A model generated the notes under the pieces. The model did not search any database. It had not been told where the DNA came from and saw only the letters and a list, made by a program, of their open reading frames with translations. From JALHNI01 sp965229305 (GTDB taxonomy: Bacteria > Acidobacteriota > Terriglobia > Bryobacterales > Bryobacteraceae): a stretch of 64,000 bases of DNA. The position numbers were made by a program, and so were the translations under genes. Where the stretch lies: the NCBI GenBank assembly GCA_965229305.1, contig CBDDIZ010000033.1, positions 186,001 through 250,000 of the forward strand, read 5' to 3'. Below, piece after piece: positions 44,964-54,300 of this stretch. The first letter of the stretch is position 1; every line of letters starts with the position of its first letter.

Positions 44964-45899
44964 CTATATTTCAGCTTCGGGCTGCGGAATCGCCGGCGAG
45001 TCAAGGCCGCGCGGAAGCGCGCCCGCAGGGTTGCCTTGAGTCGTTGGGGATTCCGCGGTATCAGTCTGTTTGGGGGCGAAGGACAGCCTCGCGATAAAGT
45101 CGCGGGGCGCGAGGTTGCCGAGCGCGCTATGCGGCCGCTCGACGTTGTAATGCCGCCGCCACTCACCGATGATCAGCCGGGCCTGGCTCATCCTCGAGAA
45201 AGCATGTAAGTTCAGACATTCATCGCGCAATCGCCCATTGAAGCTCTCGACGTGCCCGTTCTGCATCGGTCGACCCGGCTGGATATAAAGCAGCCGAATC
45301 TGCTGCTCCTGACACCACTTCGTCAACGCCCGCGAAACGAACTCGGGCCCGTTGTCACAGATCACTTCCTCGGGACGCTCGCCTCGTTGCTCGACCAAGC
45401 GCGCCAGCGCGCGCTTTACCCGTTCACCCGACAAACTAAGATCGATCTCCAGCGACAAACATTCGCGCGTAAATACGTCGATGATCACCAGTACGCGAAA
45501 CGGCCGGCCATCATTCAATCGATCAGCCACAAAGTCCATGGCCCAGCGTTGATTGGGCCGATGGATACACGTTGCGGCGAGTTTCGGCCGCACCAGTCGC
45601 TTGCGTAAGCGCCGCTTCACCTGCAGGCGCTCCTCGCGCCAGATCCGGCTCACGCGATGTCGGCCGACTAAGTGTTTCTCGGCTTTGAGTAACTCCCAAA
45701 TACGACGCAGGCCCCAACGCGGATGCTCCTGCGCCAAGGCGCGGATGCGCAGGCGCAGCGGCTTGCTCCGATCGGGTCGGCGCTGATAACGATACGTGGC
45801 TCGCGGCACCACCATCAGCCTGCAGGCGTGACGTTCGCTGGTTGCATACTCGTCCAGCACATACGTCACGGCCGCTCTCTGCTCCGCAGGCTTCACCAC
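44964..45899 (-). CDS. IS3-family transposase OrfB (DDE integrase)
   Basis: The 311-residue frame has an IS3 OrfB helical head and a retroviral-type integrase core: RWAMDFVADRLNDGRPF with the first Asp, VICDNGPEFVS with the second Asp, and GRPMQNGHVESFNGRLRDECL with the Glu. The end is a proline-rich tail. OrfB is made as an OrfAB fusion by frameshifting at the AAAAAAG run near the OrfA stop, and the two frames overlap by 7 bp. Confidence 0.9.
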   Translation of the reverse strand: MVKPAEQRAAVTYVLDEYATSERHACRLMVVPRATYRYQRRPDRSKPLRLRIRALAQEHPRWGLRRIWELLKAEKHLVGRHRVSRIWREERLQVKRRLRKRLVRPKLAATCIHRPNQRWAMDFVADRLNDGRPFRVLVIIDVFTRECLSLEIDLSLSGERVKRALARLVEQRGERPEEVICDNGPEFVSRALTKWCQEQQIRLLYIQPGRPMQNGHVESFNGRLRDECLNLHAFSRMSQARLIIGEWRRHYNVERPHSALGNLAPRDFIARLSFAPKQTDTAESPTTQGNPAGALPRGLDSPAIPQPEAEI

Positions 45900-46159
45900 T
45901 TTTTTGAGACCACGTCCTTCAGGATGCGATTGTCGAGCGACAGCTCCGCCACCAGCACCTTCAGCTTCTGGTTCTCCTCCTCCAGCGCCTTCAAGCGCTT
46001 CGCATCACTCACTTCCAGCCCGCCGTACTTCGATCGCCAGGCGTAGAACGTCGCCGGGCTGATCCCCTGCTCCCGGCACAGATCTTCCGTCTTCCGACCA
46101 CCCTCAGCTTGCCTCAAGATCGCGACGATTTGCTCCTCGCTGAACCGACTCTTCTTCAC
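45893..46159 (-). CDS. IS3-family OrfA (helix-turn-helix, leucine zipper)
   Basis: This 88-residue protein starts MKKSRFSEEQIVAILRQAEGG, a standard IS3 OrfA head with a helix-turn-helix (ISPATFYAWRSKYGG) and a coiled-coil zipper (LKALEEENQKLKVLVAELSLDN) that dimerises. It ends in KDVVSKKW followed by a stop. The A AAA AAG slippery site in the last codons would allow -1 frameshifting to OrfB. Confidence 0.9.
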   Translation of the reverse strand: MKKSRFSEEQIVAILRQAEGGRKTEDLCREQGISPATFYAWRSKYGGLEVSDAKRLKALEEENQKLKVLVAELSLDNRILKDVVSKKW

Positions 46160-46225
46160 CGTCTCTGTCCTCCTTCTCCTTCAAGGTTTCCAGTTTACGG
46201 TGGACCGTTTTCCCGGTACAGGTCA

Positions 46226-46499
46226 CGCCCACAAACTCGCTGACGAACTCCTCGTCCAAGACATCACCGAACCAAGCGCCGTCCTCGGCTCTCTTTCCGA
46301 TCACGAACTTCAAACTTTTGATGACGCCGTGCTCGAACAGTTCGCCCTGGCGCTCCTCATCGGCGCTCACGAAAATTCCGAGTGGTCCGATGGAAAGCTC
46401 GTCATCGCTGGCAACCGAGGCAACCTTCACCTGATGCAAGCAGCCTTCTACGCCGTCAAGCTCGAAGCGCAGCGGCGGGGCGTTGCAGTGGACTCGTAA
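46226..46499 (+). pseudogene. 3' fragment of an unidentified gene (AGNRG...AAFYAVKLE module), cut by array 1
   Basis: The frame reads HKLADELLVQDITEPS onward and ends DGKLVIAGNRGNLHLMQAAF, YAVKLEAQRRGVAVDS then a stop. There is no start of its own: upstream is the IS3 element, and before that the REP-like array. A shorter version of the same 3' module follows array 2 (48041-48151). The parts are clearly coding (good codon usage, matching in two places), so this is the end of a gene invaded by the array. Function unknown; a small effector or immunity protein is possible. Confidence 0.6.
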
Positions 46500-46538
46500 T
46501 TCGACGTTTGGCCGACACCGTGCCGCATTCCAGCCCTT

Positions 46539-46985
46539 CTATGGCTTCTTCGCTGCCGCTACAAGTTGATCGATCTTCGTCAACGGAACGACTGTAACGG
46601 AACCGCCTCCGCACGGTTTGGACGCATCAGCCCCAAGCAAAATCAAAAGGCCGGATGGCGATTTCGACTTCTTGCCCAAGGACACTCGGTAGTCTACCGC
46701 CACGGAGATCAACGAGGGAGATCGAGCCTCAAGAACGTACTTGCCGGGTTTTATGCCCTTCAGTTGGAAAGTGCCATCGGGTCCAATCTCCACAGCCATC
46801 ACCTGCTGATCGATGTGCCCGGAATCACGAATGGTCACCGTTCCTTTGCTCAAAACCCGGTATTGGCCCTGGTAGTGAAACAGAACGTATCCACCTGACA
46901 CGCCTGTCGCTATTGGGTCGAGCACGCACACACCTTGACCTCGTGCGAACTCGACGAGCAAAGCAGCCAGGAGGATAAACTTCAT
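46539..46985 (-). CDS. exported protein, candidate immunity protein of orphan RHS tip B
   Basis: The 148-residue protein has a signal peptide (MKFILLAALLVEFARGQG) and a beta-sandwich-like body with repeated Gly/Val strands (FQLKGIKPGKYVLEARSPSL). Its start codon overlaps the stop of the toxin gene (ATGA), which is typical of toxin/immunity pairs. Export suggests the toxin acts in the periplasm. It has no match I recognise, so the immunity role is inferred from position. Confidence 0.55.
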   Translation of the reverse strand: MKFILLAALLVEFARGQGVCVLDPIATGVSGGYVLFHYQGQYRVLSKGTVTIRDSGHIDQQVMAVEIGPDGTFQLKGIKPGKYVLEARSPSLISVAVDYRVSLGKKSKSPSGLLILLGADASKPCGGGSVTVVPLTKIDQLVAAAKKP

Positions 46986-47893
46986 TTGCCCTTCTCAAAA
47001 TTCTGAATCGCTTGCTGGATTCTCTTGGGCATGTTCTCTCCGGGTTTTCCGGGGAATCGGTCACGCAGAAACGGCACAGCACCCTGGCGCTCTGCGGCGT
47101 TCTCTCGCATCATGTTGATCCCTACGGGGGTTCCTCCCATCAACCTCTCGATGTCCGGCTGACTGGTCTGACCCGTTTTGAAAAAGACGTTGTTCCAGAC
47201 GCCCATCAGCATGTTCTGAAGTCCATACAAATTGGCGTTTGTGCCTGCGGTTGCTTCGACGTGACCAAACTCGTGAGCCAGTTTGGTGGCGGCGATGGTC
47301 TGTCCAGGAAGATCAGACTGTCCACTTCCCGGACGAAGCGAACTTGTCACCGGATAATTGTCGCCGCTCGGATAACCACTGTCCATCTTGGAACCCAACA
47401 AAATGGTGGCCGCATCCAGCTTGCCATTCGACCAGTGATACCCGGTTGTCTCCGCTCCTTGCTGACCTCCAGCGTTGGCTCCGAACTTCAGCGTCAGCGT
47501 GAAATTCTGATCGTTTTGATACTTGTCCCAGAGCGCTTGACCAGCCTTGGTACTCAGCAATTCTGTCTTCCACTTCTCGTAGCGCTTCTTGTACTCGTCC
47601 GCAATGTCCTCGACGATGATCTCACCCGTTGGGTCGGTAAAACGAAGCGGGTTGTTCCTTGCGTATGAATACAGATTCCAGTTCTGCGGGTTGCTCACCT
47701 TGTGCGGTCCCATGATGACTGGATCGGTGGAAGTAAAGCGGCCTTGCGCTGAACTCATGTATCGAGCTTCAAAGAAGTCCAGCCCCGTTTCCGCATCTCT
47801 TTCCTTGCCGGAAAATTTCATCGCGAGTGCCGAGGGGCCGTAGCCGTTCGCACCGCGGGCGAGTTCTTCTCCGAAGGGCATGAAGTCGTGGTG
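46982..47893 (-). CDS. orphan RHS tip B: RHS core end plus zinc-metallopeptidase-like toxin
   Basis: The frame has no start of its own; it opens directly after array 2 with the RHS core end: HDFMPFGEELARG, YMSSAQGRFTSTDP, RNNPLRFTDPTGE. The next 230 residues are a different toxin domain with a zinc motif HEFGHVEA (HEXXH) and a later RENAAERQ, a possible third ligand. It has no homology by eye to tip A. An in-frame ATG exists in the array (47911), but those codons come from the repeats. Probably a silent cassette that could be recombined into the main RHS gene. Confidence 0.65.
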   Translation of the reverse strand, partial: HHDFMPFGEELARGANGYGPSALAMKFSGKERDAETGLDFFEARYMSSAQGRFTSTDPVIMGPHKVSNPQNWNLYSYARNNPLRFTDPTGEIIVEDIADEYKKRYEKWKTELLSTKAGQALWDKYQNDQNFTLTLKFGANAGGQQGAETTGYHWSNGKLDAATILLGSKMDSGYPSGDNYPVTSSLRPGSGQSDLPGQTIAATKLAHEFGHVEATAGTNANLYGLQNMLMGVWNNVFFKTGQTSQPDIERLMGGTPVGINMMRENAAERQGAVPFLRDRFPGKPGENMPKRIQQAIQNFEKGK

Positions 47894-47902
47894 TTTTCTG
47901 GT

Positions 47903-48039
47903 GCCGGACATGGCCTACGCCCCCGGACATGGCCTACGCCCCGGACATGGCCTACGCCCCCGGACATGGCCTACGCCCCTCTGGTGCCGGACATGGCCTA
48001 CGCCGGACATGGCCTACGGTGCCGGACATGGCCTACGCC
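47903..48039. repeat. REP-like array 2 (7 units of GGACATGGCCTACG)
   Basis: Seven units of the array 1 repeat, spaced by 2-12 bases, with leader TGTTTTCTGGTGCC at 47892-47905 and the TCTGGTG leader again inside the array (near 47978). It lies between the RHS tip B cassette (left) and the fragment at 48041 (right), and is joined directly to the RHS core end at 47891/47892. Confidence 0.75.
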
Positions 48040-48040
48040 T

Positions 48041-48151
48041 ATCGCTGGCAACCGAGGCCCCATCCATCTCCTGCAAGCTGCCTTCTATGCAGTGAAGCTC
48101 GAATGCCAGAGACGGGGCGTAGTACTGAAGTTGCCTCCTACAGCAGAATAA
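48041..48151 (+). pseudogene. short 3' copy of the AGNRG...AAFYAVKLE module
   Basis: The 36-codon frame IAGNRGPIHLLQAAFYAVKL, ECQRRGVVLKLPPTAE ends at a stop. It matches the 3' part of the fragment at 46226-46499 (about 20 of 27 residues) but is joined to array 2 at a different point. No start is visible. Probably a partial paralog. Confidence 0.55.
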
Positions 48152-48154
48152 ATT

Positions 48155-48592
48155 CTACTGGCGCTCTGGACGTCGCTCCATAACAAAGCAAGGTAGCGGG
48201 TCTGGAGGTTTGCTGAGTGTGTGTGGGCCGACAGCCATCCACTGAAACTTCCGCCTTGGGGAAGCTACACATAATTTCCCCTCACTGCCTGATGGCTCAC
48301 GAAGTATGAATAGCCACGATCCCCGACCGAGTTCTTTGGGGTCGATGAGTGTGTCTGAGTGGGTGTAGGCCACCATGATAGTCCTCGTCCTGACTCCGTT
48401 CGGCAAACGATCAAGCCTAACCAACCACCGCTCAACAGCGTCGGCAGGTCCGCCGCCTTCGAATAGCCGAACGGAACCTTCACTACTTCCGACGGCAAGG
48501 ACGGCTCCACGCACCTTGAAGTCTGCGGCAAGCAGAACGGCATTCATCAACAAGACAGCCAATGGTAGAAACGTTCTAAGCATGGCCGTCAC
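48155..48592 (-). CDS. exported protein, candidate immunity protein for RHS A
   Basis: The 145-residue protein has a signal peptide (MLRTFLPLAVLLMNAVLLA, from an inner ATG at 48583) and a beta-rich body. Its frame overlaps the stop codon of the RHS A gene, so it is the expected cognate immunity protein and would act in the periplasm. No family recognised. Confidence 0.5.
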   Translation of the reverse strand: MTAMLRTFLPLAVLLMNAVLLAADFKVRGAVLAVGSSEGSVRLFEGGGPADAVERWLVRLDRLPNGVRTRTIMVAYTHSDTLIDPKELGRGSWLFILREPSGSEGKLCVASPRRKFQWMAVGPHTLSKPPDPLPCFVMERRPERQ

Positions 48593-50202
48593 CTGATTGG
48601 CGTCACCGTCACTCCAGTCACTTGTCCTGGCGGCGGAGTGCGCCTTTGCCGTAGCGTCGCCAGAGGAATCGGTGTATCGAAGGTTCGAATAACGCTGGCA
48701 TCCATACCGTTCCGGCTGAATCGATAGGCCGTGTCGATTCCGGTCACCATCGCAGCGCCACTCGGAATGGGATACACGCTGTCGGTATCAATCAGAATTC
48801 GACCGTAAAAGCGGTTTGCGAACTGGTGGGCTGGTAGATAGCCGGACTCGTTTTGAGCACTGCTATAGGACTCCATCATGGCGTGTGAGATGATTTCTCC
48901 GGGCAGTTCCTTATTGGCTCCACCCAACACGTTCAAGTCGGCTCGATCAATCGAGTTCTGTCCATTGCTGTCGTACTTTTCGAAGTTGAAGCTGGAATCC
49001 TTACCGAGAACATTGATTGTGGCAGTGGTGTTGGTGTCATTGACGGCACCGAGCAGAGCGCTTTCGTTGCCACTCAAGTTCTTGGCGACTGAGCCTTTCA
49101 CGACCTGGAGTTTGTTGTTCTTCCCAATCTCGACTTTGAATTGACCGCCTTTCCGATTGTTGATGTCGTTCACCGTCTGCTGACAGTTCTCCTGGCTTCC
49201 ATTGCAATTGAGAACGAAGTCCATGCCGTCCGGGTCCACGAACTTCAGCGGGTTGTTACGAACGTAGGCGTAGAGATTCAACGACTGAGGATCGAGTAGC
49301 CGCTTGGCTTCGATGTACAGTGGGTCGGGGCTGGTAAACCGCCCCTGAGCGGCGGACATGTACCGAGCGCCGAAGTAGTCGAGACCACTTTCGGCATCTC
49401 TTTCTTTGCCGGTAAATTTCATCGCGAGTGCCGAGGGGCCGTAGCCGTTCGCACCGCGGGCGAGTTCTTCTCCGAAGGGCATGAAGTCGTGGCGAGAGAA
49501 TACGAGGTCTGTGCCAGTGGCTTTGGTCACGAGGCGGGTGCTACCGAGGTGATCCTGGGTGAGATATTGACGACCTTCACTGGCGGGACTTGGGGTCGTG
49601 TACTCGGCCATGAGTTGACCGGCTGAGTCGTAGACGAAGACGGTGGACGAAGTCAGCGTGCCATTCGACTTTTTGGTGGCGCGAATACGGCGGCCGTCGG
49701 CGTCGTAGAAGTATTCCAGCAAAATATTGACTGAACTGACGTCGGTGTAGGCAACACTGGTGACGCGGTGCTCGCCGTCGTAGGCAATTGTCTTGCCGTT
49801 GAGCGCGGTCGCATCGCCAGCAGCGTTGCAACAATTATTGAGGCGATTGCCAGGGAAGACGGCCTCGACGGCGACGGCGGTGGGAGTTGGGACCTCCACC
49901 GCGCCGTTCTGCTTGAATGAGTTTTGTTTGAGGGCACGGTTGCCGTAGCGATCGTAAACGAAGATCTGGGAGCGTCCGTCGACGGCGACGCCAACACCGG
50001 AGTCCAGTACTGTCTCAAGCCGGTTCAGGTTGTCGTAGGTATAGGTTTGGCTATAGGCGAACGCATTCAAGCCATGAGTGCCGGATATGGTTTGCCCGGA
50101 GATGTTGCCGTTGTTCGCGTCTGGATTATAGGTGAGTTCCGAACGCCAAGGCCTATGCTCCCCACCATGCGGATTGGGCGAAAGAATTCCTTTTTGATCC
50201 AC
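48589..50202 (-). pseudogene. RHS A: core repeat region with C-terminal toxin, N-terminus lost
   Basis: The 537-residue frame begins with RHS YD repeats (TYNPDANNGNISGQTI, YTYDNLNRLETVLDSG). It holds the highly conserved core end YLTQDHLGSTRLVTKATGTD, MPFGEELARGANG, GKERDAESGLDYFGARYM, and NNPLKFVDPDGMDF. After DPDG comes a toxin domain of about 210 residues with ISHAMMESYSSAQNESGYLP and AHQFANRF, an HxxxE...H pattern that suggests a metal-dependent enzyme. The RHS part upstream is missing: a zinc-ribbon gene lies directly before it, and a further RHS-like stub lies beyond it. Confidence 0.75.
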
Positions 50203-50205
50203 AAC

Positions 50206-50820
50206 TTACTCCGGCCAACGCAGCGCCGTTTGCGGCTCGATGAATATCTTCCGATTACGTCGGACCGAAACGTGAGGCTCGACCACTTTGCCTCCATCGC
50301 CGGTAATTCGGAAGGTGCCTTCGAGCCATTCATCCCCATCGTGCACCTGCACTCTCGTCCAATTGCAAAGCTGTCGCCCGTCCAGTTCAAACTCTGGCTT
50401 ACCTTCGGTATATAGGCGCTTAAGCCGACCTTGGCTGCGCCGGGACGTGCGTTGCGCGGACTTACCTATGCGTCCAAGCACTCGCTCGCCGGGGTTTTGT
50501 TTTACTTGTGCCTCTGCCTGCAGAAATGCCTGCACCTCATTGAGTCTTCGTGGCCGCGGCCCGCCATTCCGATAAAACAAGACGCCCGCGCGAACCAACT
50601 CCTCCACTTTGCGCCATTGCGATAAATCCGCACGCCTCGGTGCCCGAAAGGCAATCCCCATCACGCTGAGTGGCCGGATACATTCTGGGCAGAGATAGGC
50701 AACTCCCGATGACTCTGGCCACGGCTTCTTGAACACTTTGCGGCAGGCAAAGCAAGCGTATTGGACTAGGGTGGGCACGGCACCAGCCTCGAAGCCATAA
50801 TATCGCATTCCAGCCATCAT
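50206..50820 (-). CDS. zinc-ribbon protein with DUF5348-like C-terminus, inserted in the RHS gene
   Basis: The 204-residue protein has a four-cysteine zinc ribbon (YACFACRKVF and YLCPECIRPL) near residues 22-50, a basic middle (GKSAQRTSRRSQGRLKRLYTEG) and a C-terminal segment (GRQLCNWTRVQVHDGDEWLE) that looks like DUF5348. It sits between two parts of one broken RHS gene, so it arrived by insertion. It has its own start (MMAGMRYYGFEAGAVP). The function is unknown. Confidence 0.5.
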   Translation of the reverse strand: MMAGMRYYGFEAGAVPTLVQYACFACRKVFKKPWPESSGVAYLCPECIRPLSVMGIAFRAPRRADLSQWRKVEELVRAGVLFYRNGGPRPRRLNEVQAFLQAEAQVKQNPGERVLGRIGKSAQRTSRRSQGRLKRLYTEGKPEFELDGRQLCNWTRVQVHDGDEWLEGTFRITGDGGKVVEPHVSVRRNRKIFIEPQTALRWPE

Positions 50821-50850
50821 TCACCGCCGGATCGGTGAAGCCTAACTCCA

Positions 50851-51042
50851 TCAGGATCCCAGTCGGTTGACAACTTGTATCCCGGTCATCTGTCCGCGAT
50901 CATTGTACGTCGCGCTCCCGAACGCCTCTTCAAGTATCCCAGGATGTGGGCCGCACTCAGTGACGATTCTTCCTCTTAGGTTCTCAGGTTTACCTTCGAC
51001 CGTGTTGGCGGTACGGATTCTGTTCGGCTGTGATGAAGAAAA
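50851..51042 (-). pseudogene. 5' stub of the RHS A gene
   Basis: The minus frame reads RTANTVEGKPENLRGRIVTE, CGPHPGILEEAFGSATYNDR, GQMTGIQVVNRL and then a stop. The ATYNDRGQMTGIQVV part has the RHS repeat form, and it would continue to TYNPDANNGNISG at 50135 in an intact gene. The right boundary (near 51042) is uncertain. Confidence 0.4.
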
Positions 51043-51315
51043 AGATGGATGAGCCGTGGCAGGAGCGGAGTACGAGTAGAACCAGCAGGGGCCTGGCGCA
51101 GTCAACGCGGGAAGGGGTTGTTAAGCGCTTCGGTTGAAGATCGAGGAAGAAATGAAGACAGCTCGTTGGTTTCAGGCGGGTAGATTCCTCGCTTTTCGTT
51201 TTCTCCAAACATTTCCCGGCCTAAGTGTCGACTCAGGGATCCAATTCGGCGTGTTAGAGTCTAGCGGAGCGGGAGAGTCCGGCCGATGGGAGACTGTGGG
51301 CAGGTCCCGGGTGAG

Positions 51316-54300
51316 ATGCGAGCACCGGCCGTCTTAGGAGTTTGTGGTTTGTTTTTTCTTCGTTGTACGTCCTACTTCTTTTTCCTCCTGACTTTACAGG
51401 CTGCTGAGCCGCCGATGTTTCTCTCGTTCGAGAAGAATCAAGGGCAGGCACCGGCGTCCGTACAGTATCTGGCGCGGATTCCTGGCGGACAAGTATTCTT
51501 TACGGCGGGGGACGTGATCTTCACGGCGCCGGGCCGAGAGGCCGTGAGCCTACGTTTTCCGGGTGCGGCCGGCCAGATGACCTGGCAGCCCATGGAGCGG
51601 GAGCAGGAAACGGTGAGTTACTTTGTGGGGAGCGATGCTTCCCGGTGGGTGAGAAACGCACCCGTGTACCGGCGCATCGTGTGCCGCGACTTGTATCCGG
51701 GAGTCGATGCCGTGTTCTACGAAAAGAACAGGCAACTGGAATATGACCTGGTGGTGGCACCAGGGGCGGACGTGGCTCGCGTGCGTTTGGCTTGGTCCGA
51801 GGCGAAGCAGGCGAGCGAGACGATTGTGGCGGGCTTGCTACAACAGCATCGGCCGGAGGTCTATCAGACCACGGCGGCGGGCGAACGGAAGGCAATCGAG
51901 GGGCGATTCGTCCCGACGGAGCGCGCCGGCGAGTTTCGGTTGGCGCTGGGACGATTCGACGCGACTCGCCCGCTGGTGATCGATCCGGTGCTCGAGATGT
52001 TCACTTACGTGGGCGGAGAGAGCGACGATGAAGTGATCGCGGTGGGTCCGGGCTATGTGGTGGGGAATACGAGTTCGATTCTCTTCCCGACGGCACCAGT
52101 GGAGCGGCGGCGGAGCCGGGACGTGTTCGTGCGGGGGACGGGCGCCGTCTCGACGGTCGCGAATGCGCGGGTGTTGGTGGGGACACTGATTTTCGGCGGC
52201 GTTGACGATGATGAGGTGGGGGGAGCGGCGCTGCTGGATCTGCGGGCAGCATCGATTCAGGTGGTGGGTACGACGCGGCGCACGGCACCGGAGGAGGGCT
52301 ACCACGGCGGCGCGAGCGACGGCTTCGTGGCGACGGTGACGTTTACCGATCGCGGCGTGGTGCTTTCGGAGTATGTATTTGTGGGCGGGTCCGGTGAGGA
52401 TCGGCTGAAGGCCGTGGCGGTTTCCGATTTTCGGGAGTACGCGGCGGTGGGCGTGACGGACAGCCCGGACTTGCCGACGACCGGCGCCCAGCAGACGAGC
52501 TTGGCCGGAGGACGCGATGCCTTTTACGTGATTTCCGACAATCGTCAGCCGAAGTATGGGTATCTGGGCGGCTCGGGGGGCGAGAGCGCGAACACCGTGA
52601 CCTGGCTCGGCGTGTCGCAGGTGCTGCTGGGAGGCGAGACAAGTTCCGGAGACCTGCCAGCGCGGGCCGAGAATACCGCCGACCCCGGCAGCGGCTCGAA
52701 TGGCTTTTTCGCCTTGGTGACGCGGAGCGTCGAGGCCAACGGCAATGGCGCGACGACCTTCACGACATGGTATTTCGGGGGCCAGGGGGAGGATCGCATC
52801 GAGGCGTTGGTGTGTACGGCGCCCACGGCGACCCAGAGTCTCCCGGCCCCGATACGGCTGACGGCTCCGCCGTGTGCGTTCACCGGAACCACGACATCAC
52901 CGGATTTAGCGCTCGTGAATCCGACCCGGGCCACCTATGCGGGAGGCCGCGACGTGTTCATCGGGACGTTGGATTGGCAGACGCGGCGGGTGCTTTCGCT
53001 GACGTATTGGGGCGGGTCCGGAGATGAGACGGCACGCGGGATCGCGATGAACTGGGCGGGCGACTTGTGGGTGGTGGGATCGACCCGGAGCGAAGACTTC
53101 CCGACGACGGACGCCTTCCAGGGGCGGCCCGGAGGAGGCGAGGACGGTTTTCTGGTGCTGCTGGAGCGGAACGGCTCGGTTCGTCAATCGACCTACTTCG
53201 GAGGCGCGGGGGACGATCGGGTGAATGGCGTGCAAGTGGGGCGAACGAACCTGGCACAGATCGTGGGCGGAACGAGCTCCACGAATCTGCCGGAGACGAA
53301 AGGCGGGCAGGTCCGCGGCGCCGGACAGGAAGGTTTTATTGCCGAACTGGGAACGGCCTATCTGATTGGCCCCGACGAGGTGATTTTGCCGCGGGACGGA
53401 GCGATTACGCTGAGCCTGCGCAGCGCGACGGCGCCGAGTGTGCTGGTGACGTACCGGTCGAGCGACCCGACCCGCTTGCGAGTGGGCGCGGGGGCTGAAC
53501 AGGTGACGGCGATGGTGGACAGCAATGTGCAGTTGGAGGCGCTGGCCGGCGAGGGAGAGGCGGAGTTGATTGCGACGGCGACCGGCTTTCCCGAGAAGCG
53601 GATCCGGGTGCGGCTGTATCCGAGCGTGCTGCAAGTGGGCGGAGCGGTGGCGCGGGTGTCTCGCTGGGCGGGCACGGTGACGAACTGGTTCCCGCTGCTG
53701 CGCGCCGTGGATCCGGCAACCGGACGCGTGGTGGGACCGTCCGCAGTTTTGCGCAGCGGCTTAGCAAACCAGCCGGTCCGCTGGAGCAGTTCCGACGCGA
53801 GCGTGATCAGCGTGACCGATCTGCCGCCCACGGGCGTGACGGCGCAAGTGCGCCGGGAGGGCAGCACGACCATCGCCTACGAGGTAGCGTCGCTGCGCAG
53901 CGAACCGTGGGAGATGACGGTGGTGGCGCCGGAGCTGTTCCCACTCGAAGCGATCGTCGGCGAGAACCTGGTGACCACCTTTACGCCAGCGTTTCAACTC
54001 CAGGGCAACGTGGCCTTCCCCAACCGGGGGACCATTACCTACCGGAGCGAAGACACCACCCGTCTGAGGGTTTCGTCCGACGGAGAGTGGGGACGCGAGG
54101 CGGTGACACTGCCCCTGGCCAACCAGATCCCGTTGTATCTGCACGGCCTGGCGAGTAGCGGGACGGTGCAATTGATCGTAACCTCGACGGAGTTCACGGG
54201 GGAACGATTGTTGCAGGTACGGTTGGAGCCAGCAATGGTCCGCTTCAGTCTCTACAGCCCGGAAGGTGAGGGGAAGCTGAAAGTGGAGCAGACAGCGAAT

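Larger units (their letters stand above)
44895..46225 (-). mobile_element. IS3-family (IS407-like) insertion sequence, complete, 4-bp target duplication
   Basis: The 1331-bp element has imperfect terminal inverted repeats of about 30 bp, each starting TGACCTGT (44895 inward and 46225 inward). It is flanked by CGCC on both sides (44891-44894 and 46226-46229), a 4-bp duplication typical of the IS407 group. It is inserted inside the last unit of REP-like array 1, so before insertion the array ran straight into the gene fragment at 46226. Confidence 0.85.

Noticed and set aside
46104..46439. Minus-strand gene over the AGNRG fragment
   Set aside because: The plus-strand frame has a matching paralog at 48041-48151, so it is the real coding strand; the frame also runs into the IS3 end.
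44738..48045. CRISPR array
   Set aside because: The repeats are 14 bp, spacers are 0-12 bases and no cas gene is present.
51250..51330. Riboswitch in the leader of the giant gene
   Set aside because: A GC-rich stretch with GAGAGTCC looked like a glycine riboswitch, but the conserved segments are absent.
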